Assembly (NCBI GenBank): GCA_027366525.1
Contig: DAHXKG010000008.1
Span: 1 to 64,000, forward strand
Length of the DNA stretch: 64,000 bases
Direction of reading: 5' to 3'
Source: a candidate division FCPU426 bacterium
Lineage (GTDB): Bacteria > Oederibacteriota > Muellerivitia > Muellerivitales > DAHXKG01
The notes under the pieces were generated by a model that saw nothing but the letters and a program-made list of their open reading frames with translations, was not told the origin of the DNA and did not search any database. A program made the translations under genes and the position numbers. Below, in pieces: positions 35,087 to 42,632 of this stretch. Position 1 is the first letter of the stretch; each line of letters opens with the position of its first letter.

Positions 35087-35878
35087 ATGCAAGCGCTTTA
35101 CACTGCCGCAACCGGCATGAATGCACAGCAGATGAATATTGATACGATTTCGAACAATCTCGCCAACGAAAATACGGATGGGTTTAAGGAACAGCGCGTA
35201 GAATTTCAGGATTTGATGTATATCAATGTCAAAAAACCTGGAACGCCAACTACTCCAGATACAGTTCGTCCTGTTGGTATCCAAATTGGCGAAGGAGTCA
35301 AACCCGTTGCCACTCAGCGTATTTTTACAGAGGGAAGCATTCAAAATACAAATAATCCGCTGGATCTCCTTATTCAAGGAAGCGGGTTTTTCCAACTTAC
35401 AGACCCCAACGGCAATATCGTTTATACGCGCGATGGAGCATTTGAGCAAGACGCGAATGGAAATATCGTTAATGCCGAAGGATATAAACTTAATCCTCCT
35501 GTCCAAATTCCAGCGAATACGACGTCCATTTCAATTAACTCAGCGGGTGCGGTTTATGTGCAAACCGTTGGATCAACTCAACAGCAACAAGTGGGACAAA
35601 TTGAATTGGCTCAATTCGTTAATCCAGATGGTCTGGTGGCATTGGGTAACAATGACTTTACTCCATCGGCAGCTTCAGGCAACCCAGAAGTGGGAATCCC
35701 AGGTCAAAATGGGTTTCCAACAATTCAAGAAGGGTCTTTAGAGTTGTCAAATGTCAACACTGTTGAGCAAATGGTCAATTTGATAGTGGCTCAAGAAGCG
35801 TATGACATGAACGCCAAAGCAGTTCAGACTGCAGATACTATGTTGAGTACGGTTGCCCAGCTGCCCATATTACCGTGA
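35087..35878 (+). CDS. flgG: Flagellar distal rod protein FlgG
   Basis: 263 residues. MQALYTAATGMNAQQMNIDTISNNLANENTDGFKEQRVEFQDLMY is a textbook FlgG opening; then GSGFFQLTDPNGNIVYTRDGAFEQDANGNIVNAEGYKLNP and the C-terminal QEGSLELSNVNTVEQMVNLIVAQEAYDMNAKAVQTAD. A very strong ribosome site, AAAAGGAGGA, and a structured leader precede it. Confidence 0.97.
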   Translation: MQALYTAATGMNAQQMNIDTISNNLANENTDGFKEQRVEFQDLMYINVKKPGTPTTPDTVRPVGIQIGEGVKPVATQRIFTEGSIQNTNNPLDLLIQGSGFFQLTDPNGNIVYTRDGAFEQDANGNIVNAEGYKLNPPVQIPANTTSISINSAGAVYVQTVGSTQQQQVGQIELAQFVNPDGLVALGNNDFTPSAASGNPEVGIPGQNGFPTIQEGSLELSNVNTVEQMVNLIVAQEAYDMNAKAVQTADTMLSTVAQLPILP

Positions 35879-35893
35879 TGTATTGAGAAATTT

Positions 35894-36871
35894 ATGGGAA
35901 AATTTTTTGGAATTTTTGGGATGCTGGGTTGGTTTCTCTTTTATGGAGTAAGTAATAGTTGGGCGCAACAAAGCCCAGTTTTAATTTTGCTTCCTAAATT
36001 TGCAACGACAGTTGGTCCGAGAATTTTTTTGGGTGAAATTGCAAAAATAAAAGGGAAAAATACGACCTTAGTAGAACGAATTCGAGGGCTTGAAATAGGC
36101 AAAGCGGCCTTCCAAGGGAAACATCGACTGGTTTCGCGACAACAGGTAGAGGAAGTTTTGAATCAAATGGGATTTTTGGGGGGGCAATTTCAAGTTGTTG
36201 GAACGCAAACGCAAGTTCTGACAAAATCCCAACGATTTTCTCCAGATCAGATTCTTCCTCAATTAAGGAAGTTTGTTTTATCCAAAACCGGTATTGCTTC
36301 AAATAATTTGAAAGTGAGCCTTCCTTATCCTGAAAAATCTATTTCAGTGCCTTATGGAACAATTGGGGTTCAATTTACGCCGCCAGTTTCAGGATTTTAT
36401 GATGGAACAGTTTTAGTGGTTGTCAAGCTTCAAGTCGATGGACGAGAATTTAAAAAGATACCGTTGTGGGTGCGGGTCATGCAAGAAAAACGGGTGGTGG
36501 TTGCTTGCCGGAGAATTCCTCCAGGTTCCACCTTAACCCAACAGGATGTTCAAATTCAAAAAATGGATGACGAAAAAATTCCACAGCAATCGCTGAGCAA
36601 ATTAACGGGTGTTATAGGGAAAAAAACCACCGTTTTATTATTGCCAGGACAAGTGTTGACGATTGATTCGATATTTGATCCTCCCATCATTGTTCCTGGT
36701 GAAATCGTTCAAGCCGAAGTGAGTAGTGCTGGAGTTCGGTTGTATGCAACAGTGAAAGCTTTAGCAGGTGGGAAAATCGGGGATTCTATTTATGTTGAAA
36801 ATACAGAATCTCATCGTGTTTTTCATGCAACAATTTTAAGTCCGCATTTAGTGACGGCAAGAGTCCCGTAG
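35894..36871 (+). CDS. flgA: Flagellar P-ring assembly chaperone FlgA
   Basis: Periplasmic chaperone for P-ring building, 325 residues with a signal peptide ending SWA. The C-terminal SAF-type domain is clear: VACRRIPPGSTLTQQDVQ, IGKKTTVLLLPGQVLTIDSI, VPGEIVQAEVSSAGVRLYATVKALAGGKIGDSIYVEN. The presence of flgA, flgH and flgI shows that the organism has an outer membrane and a peptidoglycan-associated P ring. Confidence 0.93.
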   Translation: MGKFFGIFGMLGWFLFYGVSNSWAQQSPVLILLPKFATTVGPRIFLGEIAKIKGKNTTLVERIRGLEIGKAAFQGKHRLVSRQQVEEVLNQMGFLGGQFQVVGTQTQVLTKSQRFSPDQILPQLRKFVLSKTGIASNNLKVSLPYPEKSISVPYGTIGVQFTPPVSGFYDGTVLVVVKLQVDGREFKKIPLWVRVMQEKRVVVACRRIPPGSTLTQQDVQIQKMDDEKIPQQSLSKLTGVIGKKTTVLLLPGQVLTIDSIFDPPIIVPGEIVQAEVSSAGVRLYATVKALAGGKIGDSIYVENTESHRVFHATILSPHLVTARVP

Positions 36872-36884
36872 AGTAGGAGATAAA

Positions 36885-37499
36885 ATGAAAAAAAATATAG
36901 TTTTAATCGTATTAATACTGGCTTGGGGGCCGGGTTTGCTATTGGCCAATTCATTATACCCCCAGTATCCTCAGGCAGGCGATGGGTCAATTTATACAGA
37001 AGTTCGGGCACATCGCGTGGGAGATTTAATTACCATTTTAATTGAAGAAACCAATGCGGCAACGAATGCGGCAAGTAGTAATACTCAAAAAAATGCCAAT
37101 GTTGCTGTGGGAGCGGGGTTTGGAATCTGGGGTCAAAGTAATTTTATACCTACGAATACGAATAATGAATTAGGGGTAGGGGGGGAAGATTATAATGCAG
37201 GGCAGGGCACATCCAATCAAAGTACGACGGTTACAGGTGAAATGACGGCTAAAATTACTGAAGTTTTGCCTGATGGAAATTTTTTAATTCACGGGACACG
37301 CGATGTAGAGGTAAATAAAGATATTCAACTTATGCAGGTTACGGGGGAAATTCGCCCTCAAGATATTGGCGCCGATAACACGATTCTGTCTTCAAGAATT
37401 GCCAATGCGAGAATTATTATTACTGGAAAAGGTCCGGATGCTGAAGTGGCACAACCGGGAATACTGACCCGTATTTTCAGCTGGTTAGGTTTGTTTTAA
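36885..37499 (+). CDS. flgH: Flagellar L-ring protein FlgH
   Basis: Outer-membrane L-ring protein of 204 residues. Family blocks: SLYPQYPQAGDGSIYTEVRAHRVGDLITILIEETNAA, GEMTAKITEVLPDGNFLIHGTRDVEVN, TGEIRPQDIGADNTILSSRIANARI and the end GILTRIFSWLGLF. The N-terminal signal (MKKNIVLIVLILAWGPGLLLANS) has no lipobox, and the whole protein contains no cysteine, whereas FlgH is usually a lipoprotein. It would therefore be released as a plain secreted protein. Confidence 0.94.
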   Translation: MKKNIVLIVLILAWGPGLLLANSLYPQYPQAGDGSIYTEVRAHRVGDLITILIEETNAATNAASSNTQKNANVAVGAGFGIWGQSNFIPTNTNNELGVGGEDYNAGQGTSNQSTTVTGEMTAKITEVLPDGNFLIHGTRDVEVNKDIQLMQVTGEIRPQDIGADNTILSSRIANARIIITGKGPDAEVAQPGILTRIFSWLGLF

Positions 37500-37519
37500 T
37501 GCTAAGGAGCCGCGTATCT

Positions 37520-38629
37520 ATGAAAAAAATTTTGTTTCTAATGATCAGTGTCGTGATAATGACGGGGTTAACGAGAGCTCGTGCGGCTCAAGTTAGATTG
37601 AGTACAATTGCTCAGATTAAAGGAGCTCAAGATAATCAGTTGGTGGGTTATGGATTGGTTGTTGGGTTACAACGTACAGGAGATACGCAATTAATGTATC
37701 CAACCTTAGAAAGCATTAGTAATATGCTTTCGCGATTTGGAGTAACGGTTAGTCCTGAAGAATTAAAAACTGAAAATGTTGCATCGGTTATGGTGACAGC
37801 ACTTCTCCCTCCCATGTTGCATACCGGAACAAAAATTGATGTTACGGTTTCTGCGATTGGGGATGCCATGAGCTTAAAGGGAGGAACGCTTTTAATGACG
37901 CCTTTAGAAGGACCTGATGGAGTGGTGTATGCGGTAGCTCAAGGATCGCTTTTAACTTCAGGGTACAGCCACGACTCAAATGAATTTCCCATTGTTCAGT
38001 TTAATGAAACTAACGTAGGACGGATCCCTGATGGTGGTATTGTAGTGCGCTCAGTGCCAGCTTCTTTTGATGTAAACAACCAAATTGCGGTGTTATTGGA
38101 CCAACCCGGATTTAGTCAAGCCTCCATTGTCGAGCAATCGATCAATAGACAATTTGGAGCTAATACGGCTAAAGCAGTGGATGGGGATGAAATAGATGTA
38201 CAAGTTCCATATAATTATCAGAATAACATTGTTGATTTTATTGCGGCTGTTAAAAATATTCCGGTTTTTACGGACTCTCCAGCTAACCGGGTGGTTGTTG
38301 ATGAACGCACGGGGACCATTGTTATTGGTGCCGATGTTCAGGTCGATCCAGTGGCGATTGCTCATGGCAATCTTCGACTGGTTATTCAAAAAACGACACA
38401 ACTTACGCATACCGCTTATTTTGGTTATAATCAACTTTCTAATACAACCACATTGAAAGTAACCAATACGGGGAAAAAAGGCAATTTAATTGTTTTGCCG
38501 GCCGGAACGAATATTGTTAATATTGTCAATGCCATTAATGCGGTGGGGGGAACTCCCCAGGATGTTATTGCTATTTTAGAGGCGATTAAAGCTGCCGGAG
38601 CACTTCATGCTCAACTTAAAATTATTTAA
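37520..38629 (+). CDS. flgI: Flagellar P-ring protein FlgI
   Basis: P-ring protein, about 369 residues with a signal peptide (MKKILFLMISVVIMTG to ARA). Blocks: IAQIKGAQDNQLVGYGLVVGLQRTGD, VASVMVTALLPPMLHTGTKIDVTVSAIGDAMSLKGGTLLMTPL, and ERTGTIVIGADVQVDPVAIAHGNL. I start at ATG 37520 with AAGGAG ten bases upstream; ATG 37499, overlapping the flgH stop, adds seven residues ahead of the signal peptide and is less likely. Confidence 0.97.
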   Translation: MKKILFLMISVVIMTGLTRARAAQVRLSTIAQIKGAQDNQLVGYGLVVGLQRTGDTQLMYPTLESISNMLSRFGVTVSPEELKTENVASVMVTALLPPMLHTGTKIDVTVSAIGDAMSLKGGTLLMTPLEGPDGVVYAVAQGSLLTSGYSHDSNEFPIVQFNETNVGRIPDGGIVVRSVPASFDVNNQIAVLLDQPGFSQASIVEQSINRQFGANTAKAVDGDEIDVQVPYNYQNNIVDFIAAVKNIPVFTDSPANRVVVDERTGTIVIGADVQVDPVAIAHGNLRLVIQKTTQLTHTAYFGYNQLSNTTTLKVTNTGKKGNLIVLPAGTNIVNIVNAINAVGGTPQDVIAILEAIKAAGALHAQLKII

Positions 38630-38645
38630 GCGTTAAGGAGATGAA

Positions 38646-39113
38646 ATGAATTCCGCTTTGAATGCAATTTCTTCTGTGGTGACCGGTGGACTTCCGGTAT
38701 GGATGAGCGCGGCTTCGCCAACAGAGCTAAAGGGTATGTTTAATGCCAATCCTCAGCTATTAGCTTCGGCTGAATCCTCATTGACTTCTTCACCCGTGGC
38801 TCCCCAGCTTTTAAATAGCAAGGGACTTCCAGCTTTTCAGGCGCTGAGTCCTTCTCAACATTATTCAGATCAAGAACTCAGAAAAGTTTCACGGGAGTTT
38901 GAAGCCGTTTTTATTCGAATGATGTTTAAAGTGATGCGTCAGTCGGTTCCGCCCAATCCTTTATTCGGGAAGCAATTGAGTATGAGTTTTTTCAATTCAA
39001 TGTATGATTCTGATCTTTCCACCGAATTGTCTCACGATAGCGGGTTTGGAATTTCAAAAATGATTTATTCGCAATTAAAAACCAATGTTGAGAATCAGCA
39101 GAAAATTGTATGA
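38646..39113 (+). CDS. flgJ: Rod-binding protein, FlgJ N-terminal type
   Basis: 155 residues corresponding to the rod-capping half of FlgJ: LRKVSREFEAVFIRMMFKVMRQSVPPNPLFG and SMYDSDLSTELSHDSGFGISKMIYSQL. The muramidase half found in enterobacteria is missing, as in many other phyla, so wall clearing must be done by another enzyme. It overlaps the next gene by ATGA. Confidence 0.92.
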   Translation: MNSALNAISSVVTGGLPVWMSAASPTELKGMFNANPQLLASAESSLTSSPVAPQLLNSKGLPAFQALSPSQHYSDQELRKVSREFEAVFIRMMFKVMRQSVPPNPLFGKQLSMSFFNSMYDSDLSTELSHDSGFGISKMIYSQLKTNVENQQKIV

Positions 39114-39553
39114 GTTGGAAGAATTGTTCTCGCTGTGGAAAAGCTTATAATTGGATTCCCGGCAATCGTGAACTGTGTACAGCATGTATTAAGCTTGAAG
39201 AAGATAATTTTAAAAAGGTTTTTGATTTTTTAACTTCGAATCCTGCCGCAACAGCACAAAAAATTTCCCAAGGTACCGGTGTTGAACTCAAAGATATTTA
39301 TCGGTTTGTTCGGGAAAATCGACTTCGGCTGGTTAAAACCGATGCACTCCTTCGTTGTGAAAGTTGTGGCGTACCAATTTCAAAGGGTAAACTATGTGAC
39401 AAGTGTATGAAAAACTTGGAAGATGAAATAAAAAAAGAACAAGACAAATATAGAAAAAATCATAATATTCCAAGTAATTCTGATAGAAATTATCGAATTC
39501 GTCGAAATAACCAAACCGGTAGCATTGAACGAGAGCGAAGAAAAAATAAGTAA
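39110..39553 (+). CDS. yvyF: YvyF-like flagellar operon zinc-ribbon protein
   Basis: 147 residues with two zinc-ribbon-type Cys pairs: NCSRCGKAY ... LCTACIKLE near the N-terminus and CESCGVPISKGKLCDKCM at about 89-104. Between them is a helix-turn-helix-like part (TAQKISQGTGVELKDIYRFVRENRLRL). This is the layout of Bacillus YvyF (TIGR03826), which there also precedes flgM, flgN and flgK. The tail is very basic and Asn/Arg-rich. Its role is unknown, possibly regulatory. Confidence 0.88.
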   Translation: MSWKNCSRCGKAYNWIPGNRELCTACIKLEEDNFKKVFDFLTSNPAATAQKISQGTGVELKDIYRFVRENRLRLVKTDALLRCESCGVPISKGKLCDKCMKNLEDEIKKEQDKYRKNHNIPSNSDRNYRIRRNNQTGSIERERRKNK

Positions 39554-39629
39554 ATTGCACTAATTTTATTAAAGTTTTGAATATTCAAGGCGTTAGAGCT
39601 TGTAAGAAATTAATAATTGAGGTGCACAT

Positions 39630-39923
39630 ATGCGTATTAATGGGTTTCAAAATATTCCTTCCGTTTTACAAACATTTGAAACTAAAGAACTCTCACAAGC
39701 TTCTACCCCGGCGTCGTCATCCAACACATCGGTCACATTAAGTCTATTTGCCGAAACATTGAAGCAACTCCAGCGAGAAGCTGTTCAACAGTCAACAACC
39801 CACCAAACTAAAATTCAGCAAATGGCTCATCAAATTGAAACTGGAACCTTTCAAATGCAATACGACAAGCTGGCCCAGCAATTGGATCAATTTCAATTAT
39901 TTAATTGGGAGAATCCAGCATGA
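39630..39923 (+). CDS. flgM: Anti-sigma-28 factor FlgM
   Basis: 97 residues, mostly disordered and Ser/Thr-rich at the start (MRINGFQNIPSV), with the FlgM C-terminal helix signature TKIQQMAHQIETGTFQMQYDKLAQQL. FlgM binds FliA until it is exported through the finished hook. Position between yvyF and flgN matches the Bacillus order. GAGGTG precedes the start. Confidence 0.85.
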   Translation: MRINGFQNIPSVLQTFETKELSQASTPASSSNTSVTLSLFAETLKQLQREAVQQSTTHQTKIQQMAHQIETGTFQMQYDKLAQQLDQFQLFNWENPA

Positions 39924-40414
39924 CTGAGGCAAGCCACCGCCTATTTATGATTTTGAACGAGGAAAGGGAGCATTATGAGCTTTTATGTTTGTTGGCTGAA
40001 GAACAGAAGAAAATTTTAATTGCTGGACAAGTTGAAAAATTAACAGCCAATGTTCAATTGCAAGAAAAAGAAATTTTCAAAATCACACCATTAGCTCAAG
40101 AACGGAAAGAAATTTTGGATCGAATCGCAAAGCAACTTAAAAAAAGTAATTTTGCACTTGAAAACTGCATGACGGATGAATGGGAAGAATCTTCATCGCA
40201 ATTGAAGGAAGCCATACGAATGCTTGTTCAGCAGGTCCGACGTCTAGAAGTTTTGAATCGCGGCAATGAAAAATTGTTAAAAAATGCATTAGGGTATGTC
40301 CAGTTTACTTTGAAAGTGCTAAATGCCACTTCTTCAAAAGATCCAGTTCAATTGAAGGAAGCTTTACCGGCCTTTTCAAAGCCGTCTTCTAAATTTGTGA
40401 ATCAAGTCGTTTAA
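39920..40414 (+). CDS. flgN: Flagellar export chaperone FlgN
   Basis: About 164 residues, nearly all helical: LFMILNEEREHYELLCLLAEEQKKILIAGQVEKL is the FlgN opening, and EVLNRGNEKLLKNALGYVQFTLKVLN the closing helix. FlgN brings FlgK and FlgL to the export gate, and flgK follows directly. The start is ATG 39920, overlapping the flgM stop as ATGA; a TTG at 39905 is in frame but less likely. Confidence 0.87.
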   Translation: MTEASHRLFMILNEEREHYELLCLLAEEQKKILIAGQVEKLTANVQLQEKEIFKITPLAQERKEILDRIAKQLKKSNFALENCMTDEWEESSSQLKEAIRMLVQQVRRLEVLNRGNEKLLKNALGYVQFTLKVLNATSSKDPVQLKEALPAFSKPSSKFVNQVV

Positions 40415-40424
40415 GGAGGCTCAC

Positions 40425-42611
40425 GTGATTGGAAGTCTTTTGGGTTATGAAACCTCACTCAATGGAATGTATGTTAATCAGTTAAATATGGATACTGCGG
40501 CCTCCAATTTGGCTCAGAATTATATTGATTCCAATGGATATGTAATGTCGAGCTTACAGATTGTCAATACGACGGGGGGGCCTTCTATTTTAGTCAATGA
40601 ACCGGGTGGCATCTCCGCGGTAGGAACCGGTCCGATAGTTGAAAGTATAACAAGATCTCGAAGTGCATTTCTAGATTCTCAAATTCAGAGTGAAAGCTCA
40701 ATCGTTGGTATGCAGGAAGTTCTAAATAGTACCCTTAACCAAATCAATACAGTCTTAAATGGGTCAACGACCATTAATTCATCTTTGAATCAATTGGCAA
40801 CAAGTTTCTCGACGTTAGCGGCGAATCCTACCAATGCGGCGGATTTACAAACGGTGGTTAATAATGGAGTAAGTTTTGCAAATTTAGCTAATAATCTTTA
40901 TGATCAATTGCAAAATTTACAGAATGGCATCAATACGCAAGTTGGATCAACAGTTACCCAAATTAATGGTTATTTACAGCAGTTGAATTCGATTAATAAG
41001 CAACTTTTAGCAAATCCTGGAACCGATGTAAACAATTTATTGGATGCGCGTGATTATACCATTACGCTTTTATCTCGACTTGTTAATATTCAGGTAAGTT
41101 ATGGCGTTCAAGGTACCGCTACGGTTTGGCTTCAAGGGCTACCACTGGTTAATTCTGCAGGTGCAGCTATTTTGAGTACTAATTTGATAGACGGTCACAA
41201 TGATCAATTAGTGGCTGTTCAATATCAAACGCCGCAAGGATCGATAGATCCTCAAACAGTTAATTCGCTCATTACGGGAGGAGTTTTGGGAGGCGAACTT
41301 CAATCAATGGGGCCGATTATTGATTCCTATGAAACAGCTTTAAATCAAGTGGTCAACTCAGTGATTACAGTGACGAATATTCTTACAAGTGCTGGATACG
41401 CGGCTTCGAATGGGACGACGACGGGTATTAATTTCTTTACAGGAACTTCAGCACTAAATATTAATGTCAATGCAACTTTAATTGCTAATCCGTCATTGTT
41501 GGGCGTTTCAAGTCAATATGGAGTTCCAGCGAATGGACAAATTGCTGGATTTTTAGGGAATTTACCCAATTTGTTAGCCAATAATTATATGGTTAGTCAA
41601 CCCCAGATGAATTCTGTATTTGGAAATATTGATCCAACCCAACCCATGAATTCAACTGCCGCGACGGCCTTAAATGGCACAGGAAGCAATTCCACAAATT
41701 TTAATGGAACTATTACTCCCGGAACCTTTACGATTGATGGCACGACTATCAATTTTACGGCGAATGAAAGTCTTCAGACGATTATTAATCAGATCAATTC
41801 GCTAGTGCCAAATGTGGATGCGGTGTTTAACTATACGCAGCAAAAAATATATATTTTATCCGCACAACCGGTGGTTATGAACGATGGAACAGGGGATTTT
41901 AAAGCGGGGATTTCATATTTACAAAATGTTTTGACGAGTAGTTTTCAGATGAATAATGGAGTAACAACCGCGGATCCAGCCATTAACTATTTTACGCCGA
42001 TGAATACGCCGTATAATACGCAAGCATTTCAAGTCACCCCATCGTCCACAGGAATCTTTACGATAAATGGAATTACGTTCACATTCTCTAATACGCAATC
42101 GTTACAACAACTCTTGGGAAATATTTCAGCGGGTTTGGGTGCAGGAGTTGCTGCAACGTTTAATCCCTCGGCGGAAACCATTACGATTTATAATCCGAAT
42201 ACGCCGATGACCGTATCAGATACCGTGGGCAATTTTAGTCAATTCACGGGGTTAAATGCCAATATTAGCGCGGGCAATGCATCGTCAGCACTGCTACAAC
42301 AAGCTACCGACGCCTCTAATCAAGCTACAATGAATTTTCAAAATTCATCCAATGAATTATCTCAATTGAATACCGCACAAGCCAATATTGCGGCAGTGAG
42401 TTTTCCCAATACGTCTGGATCAGGTTCCGCTACGATGGGGCCCGGGGTGCCCTACACAAGTATTGAAGCCGGTGCAATGCAGGATTTGATCGCATATAAC
42501 GCGTCACTTGAAATGATACAAATTTTGGATCAGATGTATGCTAATTTAATTAATGCTGTTAGTGGCGGAACGATGGCGATTAGTCTTCCTGGAAAATTTC
42601 CAGCAGTTTGA
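40425..42611 (+). CDS. flgK: Flagellar hook-filament junction protein FlgK
   Basis: 728 residues, longer than the usual 550-650. The N-terminal block is LLGYETSLNGMYVNQLNMDTAASNLAQ ... NGYV; the C-terminal block is TSIEAGAMQDLIAYNASLEMIQILDQMYANLINAVSG. Two insertions at about 429-482 and 529-584 repeat the pattern GTFTIDG.TINF ... SLQ.I...IN ... VDAVFN ... DGTGDF, which is the flagellin hook-IN motif; these explain the extra length. No FlgL gene follows, which is unusual. Strong ribosome site AAGGAGGCTCAC before the GTG. Confidence 0.93.
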   Translation: MIGSLLGYETSLNGMYVNQLNMDTAASNLAQNYIDSNGYVMSSLQIVNTTGGPSILVNEPGGISAVGTGPIVESITRSRSAFLDSQIQSESSIVGMQEVLNSTLNQINTVLNGSTTINSSLNQLATSFSTLAANPTNAADLQTVVNNGVSFANLANNLYDQLQNLQNGINTQVGSTVTQINGYLQQLNSINKQLLANPGTDVNNLLDARDYTITLLSRLVNIQVSYGVQGTATVWLQGLPLVNSAGAAILSTNLIDGHNDQLVAVQYQTPQGSIDPQTVNSLITGGVLGGELQSMGPIIDSYETALNQVVNSVITVTNILTSAGYAASNGTTTGINFFTGTSALNINVNATLIANPSLLGVSSQYGVPANGQIAGFLGNLPNLLANNYMVSQPQMNSVFGNIDPTQPMNSTAATALNGTGSNSTNFNGTITPGTFTIDGTTINFTANESLQTIINQINSLVPNVDAVFNYTQQKIYILSAQPVVMNDGTGDFKAGISYLQNVLTSSFQMNNGVTTADPAINYFTPMNTPYNTQAFQVTPSSTGIFTINGITFTFSNTQSLQQLLGNISAGLGAGVAATFNPSAETITIYNPNTPMTVSDTVGNFSQFTGLNANISAGNASSALLQQATDASNQATMNFQNSSNELSQLNTAQANIAAVSFPNTSGSGSATMGPGVPYTSIEAGAMQDLIAYNASLEMIQILDQMYANLINAVSGGTMAISLPGKFPAV

Positions 42612-42632
42612 AAAATTTCAAAAGAGGTTTTT

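Noticed and set aside
35003-35506. Minus-strand 167-residue frame opposite flgG
   Set aside because: flgG is unambiguous on the + strand; the antisense frame has no family pattern.
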